Source: Panicum virgatum (taxonomy: Eukaryota; Streptophyta; Magnoliopsida; Poales; Poaceae). Taken from it: a stretch of DNA of 64,000 bases. Shown in pieces: positions 45,650-55,176 of this stretch (its first letter is position 1; each line of letters begins with the position of its first letter). The notes under the pieces are model-generated. The model saw only the letters and a program-made list of their open reading frames with translations. It was not told the DNA's origin and made no database searches. Where the stretch lies: the NCBI RefSeq assembly GCF_016808335.1, contig NC_053146.1:26566938-26630937 (forward strand), written 5' to 3'. The translations under genes and the position numbers were made by a program.

Positions 45650-46560
45650 GAGTTTTGTTGCATCTCTTGATTCTGTCTCAGTACCCACTAACTGGAAATT
45701 AGCTAAAGAGGACCCTAAGTGGAAGGAGGCAATGCTTGAAGAGATGAGAGCTTTGGAGAAGAATAGAACTTGGGAGCTTGTGAATCTACCGCAAGGTAAG
45801 CAACCTGTTGGATGCAAGTGGGTTTTCACCATTAAACATACACCTGAAGGGAAGGTTGAGAGGTATAAAGCCTGCCTGGTGGAAAAAAGATACACCCAAA
45901 CTTATGGGATTGACTATGACAAAACTTTTGCACCCATTGCTAAGATGAATTCGGTAAGAACACATATCTTGTGCTGTCAATTTGGACTGGGATATATATC
46001 AGATGGATGTTAAAAATGCTTTCCTTCATGGTGACCTTCACGAGGAAGTATATATGCACATACCACCCGGCTTTGAAACAAATCAAACAAATGGGAAAGT
46101 ACTTCGTTTACATCAATCTCTATATGGGTTGAAACAATCCCCTAGAGCTTGATTTGATCGCTTTAGGCAATCAATGCTCAAAAGAGGCTATATCCAGAGT
46201 AATGCTGATCATACACTATTCTTTAAACATGCTGTAGGTAAGGTAGCAATTCTAATAGCGCTGTGGGGAACTCCCGCACAGTTTTCCTTCAAAAATGGTA
46301 GCAATTCTAATAGTGTATGTGGATGATATTGTGATTACTGGGGATGATATTGTTGAGATTGTTGATTTGAAGAAATATCTTGCTCAAGAGTTTGAAGTAA
46401 AAGATTTGGGACAGTTGAAATATTTTCTTGGAATTGTAATCTCTCGTGGTCCAAAGGGGGTATTTTTATCTCAAAGAAAATCTGTTTTGGATTTACTAAA
46501 GGAGATTGGAATGCTTAGATGTTGTCCAGCAGCCACACCTATTGAGCAAAATGATTAAGT
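45650..46560 (+). pseudogene. Copia reverse transcriptase
   Basis: WKEAMLEEMRALEKNRTWELV (45720 onward), KQPVGCKWVFTIK, then after frameshifts DVKNAFLHGDL, LYGLKQSPRA and the intact catalytic YVDD (46316-46327). Stop codons and a 38-bp insertion (46259-46296) interrupt it. Confidence 0.9.
46259..46296 (+). mobile_element. 38-bp insertion with 17-bp target duplication
   Basis: GGTAGCAATTCTAATAG occurs exactly at 46242-46258 and 46297-46313, enclosing 38 bp that end in TTCCTTCAAAAAT. The rest of the RT reads normally on both sides. This looks like a severely 5'-truncated retroposon. Confidence 0.8.
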
Positions 46561-47266
46561 AAAGATGTTGGTGCTTCAGTAGATAAAGAACGCTATCAGA
46601 GGCTGGTTGGAAGACTCATATACCTCTCTCACACTCGGCCTGATATTGCATTTGCACTAAGTGTGGTGAGTCAGTTTATGCATGATCCCAGAACATCTCA
46701 TATGGATGTTGTCTATCGCATCTTGAGATATCTTAAGAGCAGCCGAGGAAAGGGTCTTTCGTATACTAAATAAGGAAATATGCAGGTTGAATGTTATACT
46801 GATGCAGATTGGGCTGGTTCTTTGGATGATAGGAGGTCAACTTTTGGGTATTGTACCTTCGTTGGAGGTAATTTAGTTGCATGGAGAAGTAAAAAAGCAA
46901 AGTGTTGTAGCACGGTCTACTGCTGAGGCAGAGTTTCGTGCTATGGCTCATGGTGTATGTGAGCTGTTGTGGCTGAAGATTCTTCTAACAGAATTGGGAT
47001 TATTTAAACATGGGCCCTTGATGCTATACTGTGGCAACAAAGCAGCTATTGATATAGCCAACAACCCAGTTCATCATGATAGAACAAAGCATATTGAGAT
47101 CGATCGTCACATTATTAAAGAGAAGTTGGATGGAGCAGTAATTTGTCTACCCTATGTAAAATCATCCAATCAGGTACCTGATGTGTTGACCAAAGGATTG
47201 TCTGAAAAGATATTTTCTATTTTTTGTAGCAAGATGGGTCTGTATGATATCTTTGCCCCATCTTGA
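46561..47266 (+). pseudogene. Copia RNase H region and pol end
   Basis: Starts with YQRLVGRLIYLSHTRPDIAFA (46590 onward, a stop at 46557 precedes it), then YTDADWAGSLDDRRSTFGYC, ARSTAEAEFRAMAHGVCELLW and HIEIDRHIIKEKLDG, and ends at 47266, eight bases before the 3' LTR with the polypurine tract between. The RNase H acidic residues D, E and D are visible. Confidence 0.9.
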
Positions 47267-47273
47267 GGGGGAG

Positions 47274-47466
47274 TGTTGATGTGTATTTGTAAATTAGATA
47301 TTCTATAGGGACTAAAATGTAAAGTGTCAAGACTAAATAAGTACAGCCAGAGAAGGATCGAGAGGAAGATCGATCCAGAGTTTCCCCATCTCCTCTATTC
47401 ATGGCTCCTGTTCCTCTCAACCCTCAATCTAAAATCCCTCTCAAATCCACCAAATAATCTACAATA
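47274..47466 (+). repeat. Copia 3' LTR
   Basis: 193 bp, paired with 41883-42075. Directly preceded by the purine run TTGAGGGGGAG and followed by the target duplication GTTAT. Confidence 0.93.
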
Positions 47467-47618
47467 GTTATCTTTCTCTGATGCTTAGTTTAGCTCGTTT
47501 CGTTTCAGTGCTTGAGCTCTATCTCTTTTATGTAATATTGAACTTGTAAACTCTTGGACTTGCTTATCTTTGCTTAAATGACATAGCAGTGCTCCTGCAA
47601 ACTTTTCAAAAAAAAAAC
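47467..47618 (+). pseudogene. LINE 3' end, part 3, with A tail
   Basis: Downstream of the Copia element the sequence matches a plant LINE 3' end: a short pyrimidine-rich stretch with TGTAATATTGAACTTG, TTGCTTATCTTTGC and AATGACATAGCAGTGCTCCTGC, then an A run of ten (47609-47618). It closes the LINE interrupted at 29077 and 41882. Confidence 0.65.
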
Positions 47619-47739
47619 CTTTAGCCGTTGGAGGTCCCCTTTTCATGTTTGAAGAAGTATTTTTCATGTGTATAAAGTACTCTAGACCATTTAGTATGTA
47701 CAGAATATTGAGGCTTCGAACTTTGCAACTTTCTAAAAC

Positions 47740-47969
47740 CACTACTACAAAAATGATTTGTAGCAACGCTCCGATTTTTTCAAGGGTGGTTCAAAATGTA
47801 CCCCATTGCTACAAATGGAGCAGAGTTACTATAGCATTTGACCCGCCCCTAAAAATACATTTTTAGAGGCAGGTGATGGCATCACCCGCCCCTAGAAAGA
47901 ATATATTTTTAGGACCGGATGATGCCATCATCCTCCCCTAAAAATGGTGGCATTTCTAGGAGCGGCTGA
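47740..47969 (+). mobile_element. Left end of a second CACTA element, cut by the Gypsy element
   Basis: Starts CACTACTACAAAAATG and continues with GTAGCAACGCTCC and the same subterminal motif family as 20417-21633 (TCACCCGCCCCTA, TTTTAGAGGCAGGTGATGG). It stops at 47969 where the Gypsy LTR begins. Its other half must lie beyond the window. Confidence 0.82.
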
Positions 47970-48745
47970 TGTGACACTTCAAGTGTCAGTACATCTAAAT
48001 ACAATCAATGTACCTTAGTTAAAGTTAAAAGAAAATTTTGGGAAATTGATTCAAAGAGAAAGAGTCAAATAAAAGACAAATTATACAAAAGAAATTAAAG
48101 GAGACAAGAAAAAGAGTGAAAAGCTATTCAAATTTCAAATCAAAAAGGTGCATAAAATTTTAGTTGGCTTATGAGAGGTGCTTCAATTGACATGTGCTCA
48201 ATTGAACTTTAGCCAAAATCAAGTCAAAAACTGAATAAAACCAAAGTCCTTTTGTGCAAATTCGCAAATGTACAAATAGTTCAAAATGTGAGTTTCAAAT
48301 GAAAATTTGCATAACACGAAAGTTGTAGATCTTGAAAAGTTATGCAAAAGTGGTATTCAACACTTTTTCATTTGAACCCTCCAAATAGGAGATAATTTTA
48401 GTTTACCCAAAGGTCCCTGGATTTTCAGAAATCACAGATAGGCCCTCACCTTCACCTCTCTCTCTCTCCCCGGTGCTCTGTTTTCCCGCCGCCCGCCGTA
48501 CGCCGCCGGTGGACTTCGTCCACCGTGCGCCCGCGGCCAAATGGACCCAGGGAAACCTCCCAGCGCCACCTGGCCGCCTCTTGGTACCTCCTCACGCGCA
48601 CACGCGTCCCAGACACCTCCCCGAGCCGCCACGACACCCCGGCCGGCGCAGCGCCGCTGCCTCCTCCGTCTGCTCGCCGTCGAGTCGCCCAGGGCCAAAT
48701 CGACCGCCCCCAGACACCACTTCCCTCGCCCAGGAACTCCTTGGC

Positions 48746-48755
48746 CTATAAGAAC
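48746..48755 (+). promoter_or_regulatory. Putative TATA box of the Gypsy LTR promoter
   Basis: CCTATAAGAA in a GC-rich context, about 65 bp before an ATG (48814) that opens an 11-codon frame. The same arrangement recurs in the other LTR at about 60490-60500. This is the only TATA-like site in the GC-rich block that I would choose as the LTR promoter. Confidence 0.5.
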
Positions 48756-50611
48756 CCCTAGAGCTCCACCGTCGCGCCCCTTCTCCTCTTTCTTCCTCCT
48801 CCCGCCGCTCCGCCATGGCCGCCGAGATCCAGCTCACGCGGATCGGCTAACCCAGCCCTGCATTGCCCCCTCCAACCACCGCAACAGCTTCTCCACCTTC
48901 CAATAGAGCTCCACGCGCGCGGAATCGAACCAAATCCTCCTCCCGACGCCGTTCCCCTTTTGCGCCGCCGCCGGCGAGCTCGGGCTCACCGCGGACCTGG
49001 CCAGCTCCGAGGGAGACCGAGCACGACAGCTACCCCAGAAGCATCCACAAGCTCACGCCGTGCTCGTGCGCGCCCTGTTCCCCTACCCCGAGCCCTCCTT
49101 CACCTCCAGCGCCAGGCGAACCGAACAACCGACCCGCCATTGACACCGACGAGCTCGAACCCGTGCACCAAACGCTCGAACGTCGACCAGGGTAGGTGTT
49201 CCTCGATCCCTTCTTTCCCACGCACCTCCCCGTGGCAGCCCCGGTAAGCCCTGCATCGCAGAACACCACCGGCAAGATGCCACGGCGGAGAAGGACGGCG
49301 AAGGGCCCGGTTGTAATTTCTTTTTTTGTTTAAGGGTGTGTTTGCAAGATTTTCAGTGTATACCAGTAAACTTCTAAAATGCGAAACAAATCACAGAAAA
49401 ATCGGAAAAATGTAAACTCAACTGATCTGGAATCCTTGTAACAAAATCTACAAATTTTGTAACAGTCACTTCTGCAGAAACTCAACCGATTTTAATCTGG
49501 GGAAAAGACTAAGAAAACCACCTTATGCATGTTCAGGAAGTTCTACTCAGCAAATGAACTTGATTTTTGGATATGTTATCAGTAATGGAATCTTAAGATC
49601 ACAGTAAAAAGATGACACCCAACTAAAACAGATATCATATTGGAACAATCAAGATTCTCTAATCTGTTGTTAGCTTTCTCGATTTAATAGTTCTTAGGCT
49701 CAGAAAAATCTATATTTAATTCTGAAGTCTCTTTTTAGCTCTGTCTTCTTGTCTAAAAATTTTGAGCTGCAGTTGCTGAGTTTTGCTTTGGTGAATAATC
49801 ATGCTTAGTATCTTAGGGCTAGTTTTACTATTTTTGTTCTGAGTAATCTACATAGTTTCTGATCATGATTTTTGGGAATAATCTTGTTTAGAGTATCTTC
49901 TATCTGTAATAAAAAGTTCATAGGCAGTACTGGTTAAATGCACCTTGAGGAATTTATGTTAATTCATGTTAAATTAGATGCATGACTAATTTATCTGGAA
50001 GTTATAAAGCTCGATAATTTTTCTGGTGTATGTTATATCTCATGAATAGGCTCTGGTAAAAATTTGAGAACCATATCCCTAGTAAAACTTTTTGTAGATT
50101 TAATCTTGGTAAATGGCTTGCTGTTTTTGTCCTTTTTGTCACCCCTGTTGTATAAGTGTATAAAATCTGGAAAATTTTCAGTGCTGAGTATATGCTTTGA
50201 AGTTGCTCCCATAAAATTTGTAGCACCAGAACCCATATTAAACGTTCTGTACAAAAAGATGAAGCAACTAGAGTAACCTAGTTACAAGTGTTATTATGGT
50301 TAATTGCTTTTAGTTAGATGCTGAAATTTATGCCATGAATGTTTAAGTTTGGATCTGAGATACTTTAGTTTTTCATCAATAGCTCATTAGTAGTTTTGTT
50401 GTTATGAAATAATGAAAGCATGCTATGTTCTAATGTTGGAAATGCAAACCAAACCCCCACTCATTCATAAAGAAACGTAGTTAGGTTTACTACTCTATAA
50501 ACGACTGCCCATGAAATGAAATGTGAAATCATCACTAAATCAACTTTGTTGAACTACAACTTTATCGTGAAGGAAAGAAATTGTTATCCATGAATAACTC
50601 ATAATCTTGCA

Positions 50612-50827
50612 TTGCATATAGAAACGGTTAATCTCGGGGACGGTGACTACGAATTGGTGCCTGCGGACTCTCGTGTGGATCAGGAGGTCTCTTTGAACTG
50701 TACTAACTTGTCTCAAGACCTGGGCCAAGCCCCAGAGGCTTTTCTGCCTGACAGTGCTCAAGAAGGCAAGCCCCGGAGCATAATCCCACTATTTTTCCGA
50801 ATTATCATTCAGCTATCTATTTATTAA
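50612..50827 (+). other. Exon-like conserved stretch inside the Gypsy LTR
   Basis: A 71-codon open stretch (ELVPADSRVDQEVSLNCTNL and on) preceded by an AG acceptor-like site and kept with few changes in the second LTR (62475-62690). Its base composition is less AT-rich than its surroundings. It may be a non-coding exon of the LTR leader or an old gene fragment. No domain is recognised. Confidence 0.4.
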
Positions 50828-52211
50828 TGTTTTGTAATATTTTGTTTTCTGCATTTAAGTTTTCTAGGCGTTGATCGAAAACCGTAGATGCATGATCTCT
50901 AGGAACCTATGTTTGATACCGGGTCTTTTATCGACTAGCTACCATGCTAAATAGGTACGGTAGAAGTCGAGTGGTTTCCTGCCTCTCGCGAGCAAATAGG
51001 AATTGTACTGACTTTAATTCCTATTGAAATGTAAGGACATCGGGCGGGGTTGTGTAGTTGTGATACCCCGCTGGTGTAGTCAAAAATGGCTAAGGTCGCG
51101 GTGTGTGGCTCATTTCGTTAAGCGTTTGAAAGTACTAGCCACATACCAAGAAATATGGTAATCGGTAAGCTTAAGTACCTGATTGGACCGGCGAGTGGAA
51201 CGATCTCGCACCCTCCTGGTAGAAGTAGGATTTATATTTTTGTCACGACGTACGGGTGCAGAGTGGTCGGACTCTGTAGTCGGGGAGGGTGTGCCGGATC
51301 CACGGACTGGAAAGAAAGGGGAACTGTAGCGTGGGCGGAAGCGAAGTCGATCCCCATGCGTGTGGTCTAGGTTCCCCTAGCCAAGTTGAAATTCGATTCA
51401 GATCGTCCCTCTCACGGCATGAGATTGCTTAATGCTTTCGGTCACACAGAGTAACAAGTGGAACATGATGATGATAATACTGCTGGATGACTAAATGGTT
51501 GTTCTACCATGTTTGTGTAGAGTTAGTTGCCAACTTAGAATGGTTAATCCAACTAGAATATGGCTAATTAAAACCTGAAAATAAGGATAAACTCTTAGTG
51601 GCATTTTTGGCAAACAAATCCCACCAACCAAAAAGCCTTGCATGTCTAGTTATCGGACTATGTTATATCCGGAGACGGGTCAGTCTTGCTGAGTATTAGT
51701 ATACTCAGCCTTGCGTGTGGCACTGTTTTTCAGGTACTAACTTTGAGGATCTGTTTGCAAGTCTTACTTGGCCTTGTACCTTGCCTCCGGGTTGGTCTGT
51801 TGAGTGGGATGACCCTTCAGCTGGTGCTAATCACCCTCCCGCTGAGTGACACATTCGTACGGGCTTTATCGATGCGTCACGTTATTTCGCTAGTTATCTT
51901 TTACTGCTTCCGCTGAACAATGAAACTTGAATAATTGAGTAGATGGAACTCTGTAGTACTTTACTATTCTGAACATGGTTTGTAATAAATTTCTTTTCCG
52001 CTGCAATCACTCTGAGATGTATGAAATGTTCTGTGTTGTAATCTCTGGGCTCACCTTCGTGTGAGTGTTGTCTGCTGATCCTGGAATAGCGTGGCTTTTA
52101 TCGAGGCTTCACTCGAGGAACTACCAGGTGAGTGCCAATTTGGGTCAGAGTTGCTTAGCAATAAAGATCAGTGCACCCGGGCCCAGTTAGTTTGGGTGGT
52201 TCCGCCACAGC

Positions 52212-52223
52212 TGGCATCAGAGC
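52212..52223 (+). other. Gypsy primer-binding site
   Basis: TGGCATCAGAGC, two bases after the 5' LTR, one base from the initiator-methionine tRNA complement. Confidence 0.85.
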
Positions 52224-53621
52224 TCGCAGACAGCCTACCAGAGATGACAGCCTCGGTTCTCGAAACAACAAATTAAAACTTGAACTTCAAAACTACTAAA
52301 GTTTTTGAAAGAGTTTAGGATCTCCAAGGACAAGTCTAGGACGTAAAGCCCTAGGGATCTTATGGGTATAATCAGGTGGCTTATTTTGTATGGCTAACTT
52401 CTAGCACGTACTTTTCAGCATTTAAATTCTGTAATTTAATTATGCAACTACATCATCGCCACGGAGGTATGCTTACTCAGTCAGCTGAGGGAGTCTGACC
52501 TTCCCGTCGGTGATGCGAGCCGAACGCTGGAGCCTCAAGCAGTGGCCTACTTGAGCTGCTGCCCATATACCAACTTCGGTTGAATATATGGGGAGTAATG
52601 GTTCGAAATTGGAATTCATTTCCCCGTCAAAGACGGTACTCAGTCAATACGTTATTTCGATGACGTATGCTTAACGTTGTCCATACGGCGGTAATTGTAT
52701 GGATGCCGGTTCTATAGTGATCGGTAATGTATGGGAACGCTTTCGTGAGTGCTGGCACGGAAGGTTCAATCTATATATTGTCAATTTTCTGCAGGTACGC
52801 TAACTCGAAAACGAATTACAGGCTATCTAGCTATACCGAGTAGCTATATAGTGAGAGACGTAATAAGTATGCCACCAAAGTCATTTGCGTAAGACCAAGA
52901 TTACTTGGCAATTCTTTTCTTGGTGAGGACGTATAGGTTCTGCATTCATCCTCAAAATGGTTAACAAAGAAGTCCTTGGAAGAAATCCCAATCAAATTGG
53001 CTAAAAACTTGTCTTAAGGAGCATCTAGATAGTCTGCAAAATCAGGGAAATTGGTTTCCATGAATTTTAATCCTCTGTTAAATCATTCAAATTGACTTGG
53101 GATAGTAAGACGAAATAATGTTCCTTAAGTTACCAAACTCTTGTAAAATTTTTAAATTTTTTGAAGCCTTCTAGCTTGGTATTTGGGATTTTAGATCAAC
53201 CCTGTGTAAAACTGTTAACTCTGAACAGTCTGGACAACTGAAATTTTTCGACACTCATAAGTTGTTCAAAAGAAAAACCTTTCAATATGAAAGTTATATA
53301 CAACTAAGTGGTGATCTTACCATAAAAATTTGAATAATTCTTGACAACTGGTTTGAGAATTATGGTCAAAATACACCCTCTCTGGACACCCAGTTTTTCT
53401 GGTTGACGTCACTCTGAAAACCTGAGCATATCACCCCCCTTATATTCTGAATTGATCTTAGTGTTGACTAGATGAATTGTTCCTGGTTATCCTAGGGAGC
53501 TTGTGTAAATTTTTGAGAATTTTTGGAACAAAATATCTATCATTTTGACAATTTCTTTCACTGTCCAGAGTTAGTAGTTCTTGTTACCATCAGCTGATCC
53601 ATCGGTCTTTTGTTGGGACAG
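52224..53621 (+). other. Gypsy untranslated leader
   Basis: 1.4 kb of mostly AT-rich DNA between the primer-binding site and the extra ORF, without a useful open frame. Confidence 0.6.
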
Positions 53622-54521
53622 ATGGAAGAGCTGCTGGTTGTTGACGCGCAGGGGCACGTGCACTCCATTTGCTTGCACTGGAACGGTTTTCCCCGCTGTC
53701 TTTGGGAGCTTTTGAGTGCAGCCGGTTACCTCCAGCCACCGGTTTACGATGGCCACGAGTTTGTGGAGGACGGAGTTCGTCGCTGCAGTGTGACGATGGT
53801 GATCCCGCAGCACCCGCTCAACGGGTGGGAGCCGATTGTGACTCAGATGGTCGGTCACTACCTGCTGGACACTTGGGAGCTTACCGCCATGAGGGCGATG
53901 ACCACTTTTTGCTCTTCGCACCCTCTGGAGGTGGTTCTGACCGCGTTCGGGTTGTTCCCTGCACCTGACCCGGCAGACCCGCTTTGGCTCGACCGGATGG
54001 CACACGTGGACGTGGTCGCTACCCTTGACCCGGTCGGGGCGCTTCGGACGACAGCGATGTGCTTGGACGGTCTTTACAGACTTCACACTTACCAGAGTTA
54101 CGCCGTCACTCAGTTGGTGGACCACGCTCAGGCCTTGCACCTGGCGGTCCAGCTGAGAGATGGGCAGCTTCAGGAGGCTAGTACCGAGCTCGAGAGCAGG
54201 GCTACTCTTATCGCTCAGCTCCACGGTCAGGTTCACGAGCTTCAGGACACGGTGTCTGATCGTGACGCTACGATCAACTTCCTGGAGGACCAGTTTCACG
54301 ACCTGCAGCTTGAGTTGGACGAGGCCCAGGGGCAGCTCCACGCGATACAGCACGCGCAGGATGCCCTTCACGCACCACCCGACGAGATGCAGGTGGATGA
54401 TGAGGAAGATACCCAAGAGATCAAGGGCGTTTCGGAGATGGACTCCGAGGACCAGGCGCCGCAGCCCGCACCGGTTGAGGTTCACACTCCCGCGGCGAGT
54501 GAGGCATCGGTCAACATATAG
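53622..54521 (+). CDS. Extra ORF upstream of gag in the Gypsy element, unknown function (299 aa)
   Basis: An uninterrupted sense-strand frame from ATG 53622 (MEELLVVDAQGHVHSICLHW) to the TAG at 54519-54521. The N-terminal two thirds look globular, with Trp, Cys and His spread through it (CLHWNGFPRCLWELLSAAGY, WLDRMAHVDVVATLDPVGAL). From about residue 170 the sequence becomes a heptad-like Leu/Gln/Glu-rich coiled coil (QLQEASTELESRATLIAQL, LEDQFHDLQLELDEAQGQL), followed by an acidic, Pro-rich tail. It is GC-rich between AT-rich flanks, which suggests a separate origin from the leader. It has no gag, protease or pol motif. It stays open although pol is broken. AG directly precedes the ATG. I do not recognise a domain; acquisition of a host gene or a lineage-specific retroelement ORF are both possible. 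Confidence 0.7.
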   Translation: MEELLVVDAQGHVHSICLHWNGFPRCLWELLSAAGYLQPPVYDGHEFVEDGVRRCSVTMVIPQHPLNGWEPIVTQMVGHYLLDTWELTAMRAMTTFCSSHPLEVVLTAFGLFPAPDPADPLWLDRMAHVDVVATLDPVGALRTTAMCLDGLYRLHTYQSYAVTQLVDHAQALHLAVQLRDGQLQEASTELESRATLIAQLHGQVHELQDTVSDRDATINFLEDQFHDLQLELDEAQGQLHAIQHAQDALHAPPDEMQVDDEEDTQEIKGVSEMDSEDQAPQPAPVEVHTPAASEASVNI

Positions 54522-55176
54522 ACCGAGGCGCTGTTTGTTTAGCTTTTGTAGACTCCTCTTAGTGTAGCCTACTTTTGGATCATGGCTACTAGGCTAACTT
54601 AGAGTTGAGTAACCCCCTTAGTACTGATGTTAGGAGTAACCAAGTAGAAATGTGAGGATGATGGATGTAATGAATCCCTAATGTTACTAATGTAAATTAT
54701 CAGTGATCTGTGAAAAGCTCAAGGCAGCAGCAAGTTCGAATTTTTATCCCCTTGTTCTTTCGGATTTAGCTCCTGAGTTGAATACCAAAGTTGTTCCAAA
54801 TTTCATCATGAAAATACTCGCAAAATTTCAGCTCAAATGGAATAGTATCGCAGGAGATAATCGCCAATTACAGAAGCTCGGTTTTCTGTAAAACAGAAAA
54901 ACCAGAGGAGGAGTAGATGAATTTTTCGACTAACTTACTCAGGAAATCTGACTTGGTGATGACTACCAAAGTTGTAGATCATGAAATTATCTATCTCTTG
55001 TAAAAATTTCAAGTTTATATCATGTGCAGAACTCCAGTTATCAGCGTTTTCATATCATTGGTTTTCTGCACAACATGATTTAAGCGATTCCTTTTACTCC
55101 TATGACATTTTGAGTTGTATGTTCGATTTGAAATGATGAGAATGTTGAGCCTAATGCAAAGATACTCGCATTTCAG
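54522..55176 (+). other. Spacer between the extra ORF and gag
   Basis: 655 bp of AT-rich DNA with no meaningful frame. It ends with an acceptor-like TTTCAG directly before the gag ATG. Confidence 0.6.

Larger units (their letters stand above)
41883..47466 (+). mobile_element. Copia LTR retrotransposon with short LTRs, coding-defective
   Basis: A 5.58 kb element with 193-bp LTRs (41883-42075 and 47274-47466), target duplication GTTAT (41878-41882, 47467-47471), a primer-binding-like site TGGTTTTAGAAC at 42076 and a polypurine tract GAGGGGGAG ending at 47273. Coding order is gag, protease, integrase, RT, RNase H. Numerous stops and frameshifts, a SINE and a second small insertion disrupt it. 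It inserted into the same LINE as the Sirevirus. Confidence 0.93.
47970..52209 (+). repeat. Gypsy 5' LTR
   Basis: About 4240 bp, TGTGACACTTCAAGTGTC to TTCCGCCACA. It contains an AT-rich first 450 bp, a GC-rich block 48430-49310 with a TATA-like box, then about 3 kb of AT-rich DNA with a conserved exon-like stretch (50612-50827). It aligns with 59715-64000 at high identity, apart from about 150 bp missing near 49690 here and about 26 bp (near 50163) missing in the other copy. Confidence 0.92.

Noticed and set aside
48432..49283. Several open frames in the LTR GC-rich block (also at 60150-61026)
   Set aside because: They overlap in all frames on both strands and shift relative to each other through indels between the LTRs. 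I treat the block as promoter and leader.
53571..54485. A 304-codon minus-strand frame
   Set aside because: It is the shadow of the sense ORF at 53622-54521; its composition is not protein-like and the sense frame has the coiled coil and an ATG.
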